A DNA stretch of 35,255 nt from Bacteroidota bacterium. Its GTDB lineage: Bacteria; Bacteroidota; Bacteroidia; Sphingobacteriales; Sphingobacteriaceae. The position numbers were made by a program, and so were the translations under genes. Within the stretch, counting starts at the first letter, position 1; every line of letters starts with the position of its first letter. The DNA lies in the NCBI GenBank assembly GCA_013288465.1, contig JABDBT010000008.1:1-35255 (forward strand), in the 5' to 3' direction. The notes beneath the pieces were generated by a model. It saw only the letters and a program-made list of their open reading frames with translations, was not told where the DNA came from and ran no database searches. Positions 18,112 to 25,707 of this stretch are shown here, piece after piece.

Positions 18112-19425
18112 TTGAAACGTTTACTGATTATTTCCCCTTATTTCCCCCCTGCAAACACTGCTGATATGCAGCGCATACGCATGAGTTTACCTTATTTTGC
18201 AGCGAATGGCTGGGATGCACAAGTGGTAACCGTTGACGTAAAATACACTGATGCTCCGCAGGATGAATTGCTGATGGAAAGTATCCCCGCAGATATTAAA
18301 ATACACCGGGTAAAGGCCCTTAATAAAAAAACAACTTCGTTAATTGGGTTAGGCAGCATTGCTCTGCGGTCATTACCCTATTATCGCAAAAAAGTAAATG
18401 CCCTGCTAAAACAGGAAAAGTTTGACCTTATCTATTTTTCAACCACTCAATTCCAGGTATGTGTTTTGGGGGCCTATTGGAAAAAACGTTTTAACATCCC
18501 CTATGTAATTGACATGCAGGACCCCTGGTATTCTACCCATTACAAGCTAAAGCCAAAAAGTGAACGGCCGTCTAAATATTGGTTTGCCTATTCGCTACAT
18601 AAATACATGGAACCTATAGCTATAAAACAGGCCGATGGGTTGATCAGTGTTTCTGATAATTATATTATTGATTTAAAAGAAAGGTACCCGGTAATAAAAG
18701 ATATACCAGCCGCTACTATAACATTTGGCGCGTTTAAACCCGACATTAAAATAGCTACTGAAAACGAAGACAAATTTAGTTCGCTACTGAAAACCGGGTT
18801 TAAAAATATAGTTTATATAGGCCGCGGCGGCACAGACATGCATAAAGCGCTGGCACCGGTTTTTGAGGCATTAAAAAAAGGGCTTACCAACCAGCCAGAA
18901 TTATTTAGCCTGCTAAAATTTTATTTCATCGGCACCAGCTATGCCCCGGCAGGTACAGGGATTCCCACCATACTACCTTTAGCTAAGCAATACGGAGTTG
19001 AGAGTAATGTTGTGGAGATCACCAACCGTATAAGTTATTATCATACCTTATTAACCTTACGGCAAGCTGATGCCCTACTTATTCCCGGCTCGGATGATCC
19101 TAAATACACAGCGTCAAAAATTTATCCTTACCTGCTCGTACAAAAGCCATTAGTTGCCATATTCCACCAAAAAAGCAATGCGGTTGAAACATTAAATGAA
19201 TGTGTCGCTAACGCCCTGGTTTTAACGTTTAATGATAGTGAAGAAACCACACGCTTAACAACCCCCTTGTATCAATTATTTACAGATTGGGGTAACGGCC
19301 TTTTTAAACCTGTTAGGCTTTTGGCAAGTTTTGAAAAGTATAGCGCTAAAAATCTTACCGCTAAACAAACCGAACTGTTTACCCATGCTATAAAACACTT
19401 TGAAGCAGTAAATCCGCATGCTTAA
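18112..19425 (+). CDS. GT-B fold glycosyltransferase (GT4-like)
   Basis: 437 residues. LLIISPYFPPANTADMQRIR is the N-terminal strand and loop common in GT4 proteins that begin ISPYFPP. YVIDMQDPWYSTHY and QADGLISVSDNY mark the end of the acceptor domain; IVYIGRGGTDMHKAL starts the donor domain and ALLIPGSDDPKYTASKIYPY replaces the E-x7-E region, which is typical of this subgroup. TTG at 18112 follows the previous TAA without a gap and is the only start that keeps the first strand whole. A three-base gap separates it from the next GT4. Cytoplasmic, sugar unknown. Confidence 0.85.
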   Translation: MKRLLIISPYFPPANTADMQRIRMSLPYFAANGWDAQVVTVDVKYTDAPQDELLMESIPADIKIHRVKALNKKTTSLIGLGSIALRSLPYYRKKVNALLKQEKFDLIYFSTTQFQVCVLGAYWKKRFNIPYVIDMQDPWYSTHYKLKPKSERPSKYWFAYSLHKYMEPIAIKQADGLISVSDNYIIDLKERYPVIKDIPAATITFGAFKPDIKIATENEDKFSSLLKTGFKNIVYIGRGGTDMHKALAPVFEALKKGLTNQPELFSLLKFYFIGTSYAPAGTGIPTILPLAKQYGVESNVVEITNRISYYHTLLTLRQADALLIPGSDDPKYTASKIYPYLLVQKPLVAIFHQKSNAVETLNECVANALVLTFNDSEETTRLTTPLYQLFTDWGNGLFKPVRLLASFEKYSAKNLTAKQTELFTHAIKHFEAVNPHA

Positions 19426-19428
19426 CAG

Positions 19429-20601
19429 ATGATAAAGCTGGCCATTATTACCACGCACCCCATTCAATACTATGCACCGGTATTTAGGCTGCTGCATGAA
19501 CGCCATCAAATAGATATTAAAGTTTTTTACAGCTGGGGCGAGGCTGCTTTAAACAACTATGACCCCGGTTTTGGCAAAACCATTACCTGGGATATTCCCT
19601 TATTGGAAGGTTACCCTTATGAATGGGTACGCAATATAGCTCCTGCACCAGGTTCGCATCATTTTAAAGGAATTGTTAATCCGGATTTAGTTAACCGGAT
19701 AAACATTTATAAGCCGGAGGCAATATTGGTTATTGGTTGGGCTTATCATAGCCATTTAAAAGTTATCAGGTATTTTAAAAATAAGATCCCGGTATTGTTT
19801 CGCGGCGATTCAACTTTGATCGATGAAAAAGGTGGTTTAAAATCAATGGCCAGGTCGCTTTTCTTAAAATGGGTTTACAATCCTATTGACTATGCCTTTT
19901 ATAACGGGGTAAATAATAAGGCCTATTTTAAAAAATATGGATTAACCGAATCACAATTAATTTTTGCGCCTCATGCTATTGACAATGAAAGGTTTGGCTT
20001 AGACAGAACCGATGAGGCATTATTATTAAAACAAAGCTTAGGTTTAGCAGAAACAGATATGCTTGTACTATTTGCGGGTAAACTGGAAGATAAAAAAGAT
20101 CCCGGTTTATTATTGGATGCTTTTATAGCTTTAAACAATCCAAAAACCCATCTGCTTTTAGTAGGCAATGGTACCTTAGGAAGCCAGTTAAAATTGAAAG
20201 CTAAGCCTTACCCTAACATCCATTTTATTGATTTTCAAAATCAAAGTTATATGCCGGTTATATATCAGGCTTGCGATTTGTTTTGCCTGCCGTCAAAAGG
20301 ACCGGCCGAAACATGGGGTTTGGCTATTAACGAAGCAATGGCTTGTGCAAAACCAATCTTGGTATCGGATAAAGTGGGGGCTGCTGCCAACCTGGTTAAA
20401 CCGGGTGTTAACGGCGCAATATTTAAGGCAGGCTCGCTAACAGATATGATGAATAATTTAACCCAGTTAATAAAGGGTGGCAAAAACCAACTAATAAAAA
20501 TGGGCGGGCATTCAAAAGAGTTAATAAAAGATTGGAACTTTGAAGCACAGGCAAAAGCCATTGAAGCAGCTATCACCAACAATATTTTCACAAAAAAATG
20601 A
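19429..20601 (+). CDS. Glycosyltransferase family 4
   Basis: 390 residues. LAIITTHPIQYYAPVFRLL is the conserved N-terminus of a bacterial GT4 subgroup. The donor domain shows LFAGKLEDKKDPGLLLDAF, LLLVGNGTLGSQL and ETWGLAINEAMACAKPILVS, with both glutamates of E-x7-E present. It likely adds one hexose-type sugar on the cytoplasmic side. The gene ends in an ATGA overlap with the Wzy-like gene, which links it to polymerisation. No feature points to a specific donor. Confidence 0.92.
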   Translation: MIKLAIITTHPIQYYAPVFRLLHERHQIDIKVFYSWGEAALNNYDPGFGKTITWDIPLLEGYPYEWVRNIAPAPGSHHFKGIVNPDLVNRINIYKPEAILVIGWAYHSHLKVIRYFKNKIPVLFRGDSTLIDEKGGLKSMARSLFLKWVYNPIDYAFYNGVNNKAYFKKYGLTESQLIFAPHAIDNERFGLDRTDEALLLKQSLGLAETDMLVLFAGKLEDKKDPGLLLDAFIALNNPKTHLLLVGNGTLGSQLKLKAKPYPNIHFIDFQNQSYMPVIYQACDLFCLPSKGPAETWGLAINEAMACAKPILVSDKVGAAANLVKPGVNGAIFKAGSLTDMMNNLTQLIKGGKNQLIKMGGHSKELIKDWNFEAQAKAIEAAITNNIFTKK

Positions 20602-22007
20602 ACGACAAACAACCCATACAGAAATATATAATACTTTATATTCCATGGCTGTTGTCGCTATTATTTCAATCAGATCCTGTTTTGTCCTATTCCATCGCAT
20701 GGCTGGGGTCAGGGTTAATTTTTTTTCTTAGTTTAAGCGGTCGGGTAAGGCCAATACCTACCGACCGAACCCTGTCTGAGCAATTAATGCGCCCTATGTT
20801 TTTGGTACAGGTAATATTTGCCGGTTATATGTCATTCAGTTCAATTTTTTATTTCCTTAACCTGTTTGGCTACCAGGATTTTCAAAAGATAGACAGTTCT
20901 TTTTTTATAATTAATCAACAAAAAGTTGAGTTAACCGCACTTTGCCAGCGTTATTATGTATTAGGGCATGCAGCTTTTGTTACCGGCATGGCAGTTTTTA
21001 TGAAATATCCGGTTAAACAAAAATATTATGTCGAAAAGGAAAAACTGGCAAAGCTGTTGTATATTTTAGCATTTGTAATGCTACCCTTATCTCTATTATT
21101 TTTAGAAATTCCGGGCCTTACGCAATTTTATTATCAATTGAGCTCATTAAGTTTTGTAGCAGGTACGTTGGCCCTCGCGTTTGCAATACCGCTCAAAAAA
21201 CCAATGACCACCTTAATATGTGCTGCTTTATACTTTTTCAATTTTTACCAGGCGCTTACTTCAGGTTTTAAAGAACCTATAATTGTTAGTGTTTTAATAT
21301 TGGGAATATTTTTATATCCTAACTACAAAAAACTGGTCACTTTAATTTTTGTCCCGATACTATTGGCATTATTTATTTTACTTCCCACCTATAATCGAAT
21401 TTTTCGCGAAAACAATTGGGGAAATGATGTTGATGCTGATGCTGCTTATAAAATTGCGTTAGATGCTACAATTGAAGCCCGGCAATCTGGTGAAGATAGC
21501 AACTGGGGCTTTTTAGTTTATAGGTTAAGCGAAGTGGATATGTTTACGCTATTTGTACAGGCCACACCGCAATATATTGACTTTTATGGTTTTAAATTGC
21601 TTAATCAATCGGCAATAGTTCTTGTTCCGCGTATATTTTGGCCATCAAAACCAAGCACCGAAGAGTTGGTGATGGAACGTGTTTATGATGCCGGCGTAAT
21701 AGGACGAGGATCAAATGTTTCTGCTAAACCGGCCTTTATAGTTGACTGTTACCTTTCAGGCGGCATATTCGGCATTTTCATAGGGCTGTTTATATACGGG
21801 GCTATTGTGCAATTAATTTCACTTAAAGCCGAAGAGTTATTTGGCGGGTATATTTTGGGCACTGCCCTCATATTTACCGGTTTGTTTCAGATTTTTTGGC
21901 GTGGTTTAAGTTTTGAATTTTTGATCAACTCTGTTTTTTGGAGTTATATAAGCATGTTAATGCTATCCAAAATATTAAGAATAACAGGTATATTAAAACC
22001 AATTTGA
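20598..22007 (+). CDS. Wzy-like polysaccharide polymerase, exosortase Y-associated type
   Basis: 469 residues with ten or more hydrophobic membrane segments and a large periplasmic-type loop in the second half (YNRIFRENNWG to about PQYIDFYGF). LVPRIFWPSKPSTEELV matches the V-P-R-x-x-W-P-x-K-P motif I know from O-antigen/EPS polymerases of the oligosaccharide repeat type. It should join lipid-linked repeat units in the periplasm. From memory, a family named exosortase Y-associated Wzy-like protein exists in this bacterial group, and an exosortase follows 2.6 kb downstream, so this is the likely assignment. ATGA overlap upstream, TTGA overlap downstream. No flippase is seen in the window. Confidence 0.82.
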   Translation: MNDKQPIQKYIILYIPWLLSLLFQSDPVLSYSIAWLGSGLIFFLSLSGRVRPIPTDRTLSEQLMRPMFLVQVIFAGYMSFSSIFYFLNLFGYQDFQKIDSSFFIINQQKVELTALCQRYYVLGHAAFVTGMAVFMKYPVKQKYYVEKEKLAKLLYILAFVMLPLSLLFLEIPGLTQFYYQLSSLSFVAGTLALAFAIPLKKPMTTLICAALYFFNFYQALTSGFKEPIIVSVLILGIFLYPNYKKLVTLIFVPILLALFILLPTYNRIFRENNWGNDVDADAAYKIALDATIEARQSGEDSNWGFLVYRLSEVDMFTLFVQATPQYIDFYGFKLLNQSAIVLVPRIFWPSKPSTEELVMERVYDAGVIGRGSNVSAKPAFIVDCYLSGGIFGIFIGLFIYGAIVQLISLKAEELFGGYILGTALIFTGLFQIFWRGLSFEFLINSVFWSYISMLMLSKILRITGILKPI

Positions 22008-23137
22008 AAGTTTTACATATCAACGCGTCATATAAACCGGCTTTTGTATATGGCGGCCCAACTATGTCGGTTTCGATGCTATGCGAGCAATTGGTTAAAG
22101 CCGGTGTTGAAGTAACCGTATTTACTACTACCGCAAATGGGGCAAAGGAGCTGCCCGTAATTACAGGTAAGTTGGTAAATATAGATGGTGTAAGCGTAAT
22201 ATATTTTAAACGCATTACTAAAGATCATACCCATTTGTCCCCGGCGCTATTGAGAAGGCTATGGCACGAGGCGCGAGATTTTGACTTAATACATATACAT
22301 GCCTGGTGGAACCTGGTTTCGGTACTGGCCTGCCTGGTAGCTGTATTACGTAAAGTGCCTGTTATAATTTCACCTCGAGGTACTTTAAGTGGTTACTCGT
22401 TTTCAAATAACAACATCGTTGTAAAGCGAATTATTCATGCTTTTTTAGGAAAATATTTACTTAAAAAATGCCACGTTCATGTAACTTCCCAACGTGAGCA
22501 AGCAGCTGTACTTAATGTTATTACGCCCAAAAGCATATCCATTATACCAAACCTGGTTAAATTACCCATTCAAAAAAAATTGGCAGAAGTTGATGAAGCA
22601 ACTTATTTAAGGCTGATTTTCTTTTCGAGAATAGAGGCAAAAAAAGGGCTGGATGTATTGATTAATGCATTGCCTATGGTAACCGTTCCGTACACCCTTA
22701 CAATTGCGGGCGACGGCGATGATGATTATATCAATTATTTAAAACAGATAGTAACTGATAACCAGGTTGCTGATAAAATTACCTGGGCCGGTTTCCGTAC
22801 CGAAGATAAGTTTGACTTGCTTAGGGCGCATGATCTGTTTGTATTACCATCGTACGATGAAAACTTTGGAAATTCGGTAATTGAAAGCCTTGCCGAAGGT
22901 ACTGCCGTTTTGGTAAGCCAAAATGTAGGTTTATCGGGCTATGTTACACAAAACAACCTGGGCTGGGTATGTGAAAGTGATATTAACTCTATTAGCGCGG
23001 CTATAAATAACATTGGCAGTAATTGTAAAAATGACTTAACCCGCATCAGGGAACAAGCCCCTGTAGTTATTTATAAAGATTTTGACCCGGATAATTTAAT
23101 ACAACAATATTTAACCCGGTATAACCAAATTATTTAA
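22004..23137 (+). CDS. Glycosyltransferase family 4, possibly XrtY-associated XYAG1
   Basis: 377 residues from TTG at 22004. The frame extends upstream to a TTG at 21938, but the first Rossmann strand (LKVLHINASYKPAF) starts at 22004, which also forms a TTGA overlap with the previous stop like other joints here. VYGGPTMSVSMLCEQL is the acceptor loop, IHIHAWWNLVSVLACL and SPRGTLSGYSF follow, then IFFSRIEAKKGLDVLI and ENFGNSVIESLAEGTAVLVS with E-x7-E. I recall a family called XrtY-associated glycosyltransferase XYAG1 beside exosortase Y genes; position next to the Wzy-like gene suggests this is it, but I cannot confirm it without a search. Confidence 0.88.
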   Translation: MKVLHINASYKPAFVYGGPTMSVSMLCEQLVKAGVEVTVFTTTANGAKELPVITGKLVNIDGVSVIYFKRITKDHTHLSPALLRRLWHEARDFDLIHIHAWWNLVSVLACLVAVLRKVPVIISPRGTLSGYSFSNNNIVVKRIIHAFLGKYLLKKCHVHVTSQREQAAVLNVITPKSISIIPNLVKLPIQKKLAEVDEATYLRLIFFSRIEAKKGLDVLINALPMVTVPYTLTIAGDGDDDYINYLKQIVTDNQVADKITWAGFRTEDKFDLLRAHDLFVLPSYDENFGNSVIESLAEGTAVLVSQNVGLSGYVTQNNLGWVCESDINSISAAINNIGSNCKNDLTRIREQAPVVIYKDFDPDNLIQQYLTRYNQII

Positions 23138-23138
23138 T

Positions 23139-23759
23139 ATGGCTGATTATAAAGATTACGGTTACTCAAATAGCAATATAACCCATGCTTTTAAGTATTT
23201 ACAACAGCCACTGCTTGAACTTTTAAATCAATCAGAAAACAAATGTATTTTAGATTTGGGTTGCGGTAATGGCTATTTTGTTAATCATTTAATTTCATTG
23301 GGCTACAATGCTTACGGAACCGATGCTTCAGATGAAGGTATTGCTATTGCCCGCAAAACAAACCCGGGCCGGTTTTTCGTACAAGACCTGTCAACCGGAA
23401 AGTTACCGCCGGAATTACAAAATTTAAAATTCGATACAATTATATCTACCGAGGTAATTGAGCATTTATATGACCCGGAAGGCTTTATTAATTTTTGCAA
23501 ACAGGCATTGAATAACAATGGCGAAATCATCCTATCTACCCCCTATCATGGCTATTTTAAAAACCTTATTTTAAGTATTTTTAATAAGTGGGATGCCCAT
23601 TTAGAACCAACCTGGCATGGCGGGCATATCAAATTCTGGTCGAGGGCCACTTTAAGCCAATTGTTAACTACTGCCGGTTTTACAGTTACGGCGTTTAAAG
23701 GTTGTGGCAGGTTTCCTTACTTTTGGAAATCAATGATCATTAAAGCCAGACTATCTTGA
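23139..23759 (+). CDS. Class I SAM-dependent methyltransferase (UbiG-like)
   Basis: 206 residues. ILDLGCGNGYFVNHL (37-51) is a canonical motif I, GTDASDEGIAIAR supplies the acidic residue of motif II, and ISTEVIEHLYDPEGF plus GEIILSTPYHGY are motifs IV-VI. TWHGGHIKFWSRATLSQLL is typical of the sugar-methyltransferase/UbiG-like group. The ATG is one base after the previous stop; the stop lies in a TTGA overlap with the next gene. It likely methylates a sugar or end-caps the chain. Substrate unknown. Confidence 0.88.
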   Translation: MADYKDYGYSNSNITHAFKYLQQPLLELLNQSENKCILDLGCGNGYFVNHLISLGYNAYGTDASDEGIAIARKTNPGRFFVQDLSTGKLPPELQNLKFDTIISTEVIEHLYDPEGFINFCKQALNNNGEIILSTPYHGYFKNLILSIFNKWDAHLEPTWHGGHIKFWSRATLSQLLTTAGFTVTAFKGCGRFPYFWKSMIIKARLS

Positions 23760-24625
23760 ACAGCCAGTTTTCATTTATCGTTATTACTTTTAATGAAGAG
23801 GTGCACCTTAGACGGCTGCTTGACTCCATTAATGGCCTTGATGCGCCCTTATTTGTATTAGACTCGGGAAGTACTGATAGTACACTGATGATAGCTGAAG
23901 AATTTGGCGCTACCATCTTGCAAAACCCATTTGTAAATCATCCCAAACAATGGGATCATGCCTTAACGAATTTTAACATCCAAACACCCTGGGTAATTTG
24001 CCTTGATGCCGACCAGGTTGTTACCATCCAATTGAAACAACGCCTTTTAACCTTTAATGATGAAGATAACCGGGATTTGAATGGCATTTATTTTAACCGC
24101 AAAAACTACTTTAAAGGCAAATGGATAAAATATGGCGGTTACTACCCGTTTTATATGCTTAAAATGTTCCGTTATAGCATTGGATATTCTGATCTGAGTG
24201 AAAATATGGATCATCGTTTTATTGCGTCAGGTAAAACCGTGGTTTGGAAGGATGGCATTATATTGGAAGAAAACCTCAAAGAAAACGACATTAGTTTTTG
24301 GGTAGATAAACATAACCGGTACAGCGACCTGGTAGCCATAGAGGAAGTAGAACGAATGCAATTGCTACGATCGCAAACCATTAGACCAAATTTTTGGGGC
24401 ACGCCCTATGAGCGGACAGCCTGGCTAAAAAACTTATGGTGGCAATTACCACGGCATTTGAGGCCTGCGCTTTATTTTATTTACCGCATTTTTTTTAGAT
24501 TGGGGATATTAGATGGCCCAACAGGTATCACGTTCCATTTTTTACAAGGGTTTTGGTTTAGGCTGGTAGTTGATATGAAAATAGATGAAATACTTAAACA
24601 ACAAAAAAGTGAAGCAGCAAAATAG
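23756..24625 (+). CDS. Glycosyltransferase family 2, WaaE/KdtX-like
   Basis: 289 residues. FSFIVITFNEEVHLRRLLDS, FVLDSGSTDSTLMIAEEFGA and WVICLDADQV (DAD at 84-86) match the GT2 subgroup containing WaaE/KdtX, which shares the N-E-E after the first strand and the short D-S-G-S-T-D-x-T motif. Further on NYFKGKWIKYGGYYP is the usual acceptor-side motif of this subgroup. Members act in LPS core or start glycan chains; here it sits directly before the exosortase. TTG at 23756 lies in a TTGA overlap; no ATG precedes the first strand. Its 3' end overlaps the exosortase start by 41 nt or, with the GTG at 24609, by 17 nt. Confidence 0.9.
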   Translation: MNSQFSFIVITFNEEVHLRRLLDSINGLDAPLFVLDSGSTDSTLMIAEEFGATILQNPFVNHPKQWDHALTNFNIQTPWVICLDADQVVTIQLKQRLLTFNDEDNRDLNGIYFNRKNYFKGKWIKYGGYYPFYMLKMFRYSIGYSDLSENMDHRFIASGKTVVWKDGIILEENLKENDISFWVDKHNRYSDLVAIEEVERMQLLRSQTIRPNFWGTPYERTAWLKNLWWQLPRHLRPALYFIYRIFFRLGILDGPTGITFHFLQGFWFRLVVDMKIDEILKQQKSEAAK

Positions 24626-25154
24626 CCCTGTAAAGTTCGCCGTTTTATTCATTACCTTGTTTTTGATATTCTATTATTTCAATATATTGTTTTTCAGGAT
24701 CACTACTCCGGGCGACCATTATAATGCTTTTTTAGCCACTCATTTAAATTATATACAAGGTTTAAGATGGATATTGCTTTGTAGTACCGCTCAACTGCTT
24801 AAATTATTTGGTTTTAGCGCCATTTTTAATAACTATGAGTTATTGGTTGCAGGCCATGGCGCCATACAGGTAGTTTACACCTGTTTAGGTTTGGGTGTAT
24901 TAAGTTTCTTTACCGCGTTTGTTATTGCCTATCCCAAGCCTCTCAAATCAAAGATTATTGTATTAATTATTGGTGTTTTAGGCATCGAGTTTTTAAATGT
25001 AATACGTTTTATGTTACTTGCCCTGTATGGAAATAAACACATAATTGACCACCATACAATTTTTAATATAATAATTTATGTAATTATTTCTGCCGGATTG
25101 TATTTTTGGATCAGGCAAGATATTACCGTAAACAACAGGAATGAAACAAACTAA
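24585..25154 (+). CDS. xrtY: Exosortase family protein, probable exosortase Y
   Basis: 189 residues, about five or six membrane segments, no signal peptide. Cys100 in VVYTCLGLGVLSFFTAF, Arg141 in FLNVIRFMLLAL and His156/His157 in DHHTIFN form the Cys-Arg-His set of the exosortase/archaeosortase superfamily, in the right order and spacing. These transpeptidase-like enzymes cut a short C-terminal sorting tail from surface proteins and usually go with EPS genes. A Wzy-like gene and a GT4 just upstream, within a Sphingobacteriaceae-type locus, favour the XrtY type; XrtN or a related family is the alternative. ATG at 24585 overlaps the GT2 gene by 41 nt; GTG at 24609 is an alternative start before the first hydrophobic segment. 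No substrate is evident in the window. Confidence 0.85.
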   Translation: MKYLNNKKVKQQNSPVKFAVLFITLFLIFYYFNILFFRITTPGDHYNAFLATHLNYIQGLRWILLCSTAQLLKLFGFSAIFNNYELLVAGHGAIQVVYTCLGLGVLSFFTAFVIAYPKPLKSKIIVLIIGVLGIEFLNVIRFMLLALYGNKHIIDHHTIFNIIIYVIISAGLYFWIRQDITVNNRNETN

Positions 25155-25692
25155 CCTTTCATTATACAATAATTCGCCTTATCATCCGGGGGGCAATGCC
25201 TTTAAGAGGGTTTTATGGTATTATGTAAACATCCTGTTTTTTAAATCGGGCTTGTTTCCTTTTTATGGCATAAAAAACTTCCTGCTAAGGTTATTTGGGG
25301 CAAAAATTGGTAAACAGGTTGAAATTAAACCTTGCGTAAACATAAAATATCCATGGCACCTTATTATTGGCAACGAGGTTTGGATTGGAGAAAACGTTTG
25401 GATAGATAACCTTGTGCCTGTTATTATAGGTAATAATGTATGCATTTCGCAGGGTGCTACCCTGCTTACGGGCAACCATAATTATAAAAAAGACACTTTC
25501 GACCTCATAACCGGCAGCATAATTTTAGAAGATGGCGTATGGATTGGCGCCTGCGCAATTGTAAATAATGGCATAACCGCCGCCAGCCACGCCGTACTCG
25601 CAGGAGGTTCGGTAGCCACCAAAAACCTGGATGCTTACAGTATTTACCAGGGCAACCCAGCCATTAAAACACGTGTGCGTATTATAGAATAA
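25141..25692 (+). CDS. wcaF: WcaF-family O-acetyltransferase (left-handed beta helix)
   Basis: 183 residues. KNFLLRLFGAKIGKQVEIKP, CVNIKYPWHLIIGNEVWIGE and VWIDNLVPVIIGNNVCISQG are the hexapeptide repeats and flanking sequence of WcaF-type acetyltransferases, and LLTGNHNY carries the catalytic His. The C-terminus has VLAGGSVATKNLDAYSIYQGNPA, the usual capping repeat. The enzyme moves acetyl from acetyl-CoA to a sugar hydroxyl in the cytoplasm, unlike the two membrane acyltransferases of this locus. It overlaps the exosortase gene by 14 nt, so it is co-translated with it. Confidence 0.9.
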   Translation: MKQTNLSLYNNSPYHPGGNAFKRVLWYYVNILFFKSGLFPFYGIKNFLLRLFGAKIGKQVEIKPCVNIKYPWHLIIGNEVWIGENVWIDNLVPVIIGNNVCISQGATLLTGNHNYKKDTFDLITGSIILEDGVWIGACAIVNNGITAASHAVLAGGSVATKNLDAYSIYQGNPAIKTRVRIIE

Positions 25693-25707
25693 CCTGGATA
25701 TTTAAAA

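Noticed and set aside
21938..22003. Upstream TTG extension of the GT4 at 22004
   Set aside because: It would overlap the Wzy-like gene by 70 bases, while TTG at 22004 gives the same TTGA overlap seen at other joints and begins at the first strand.
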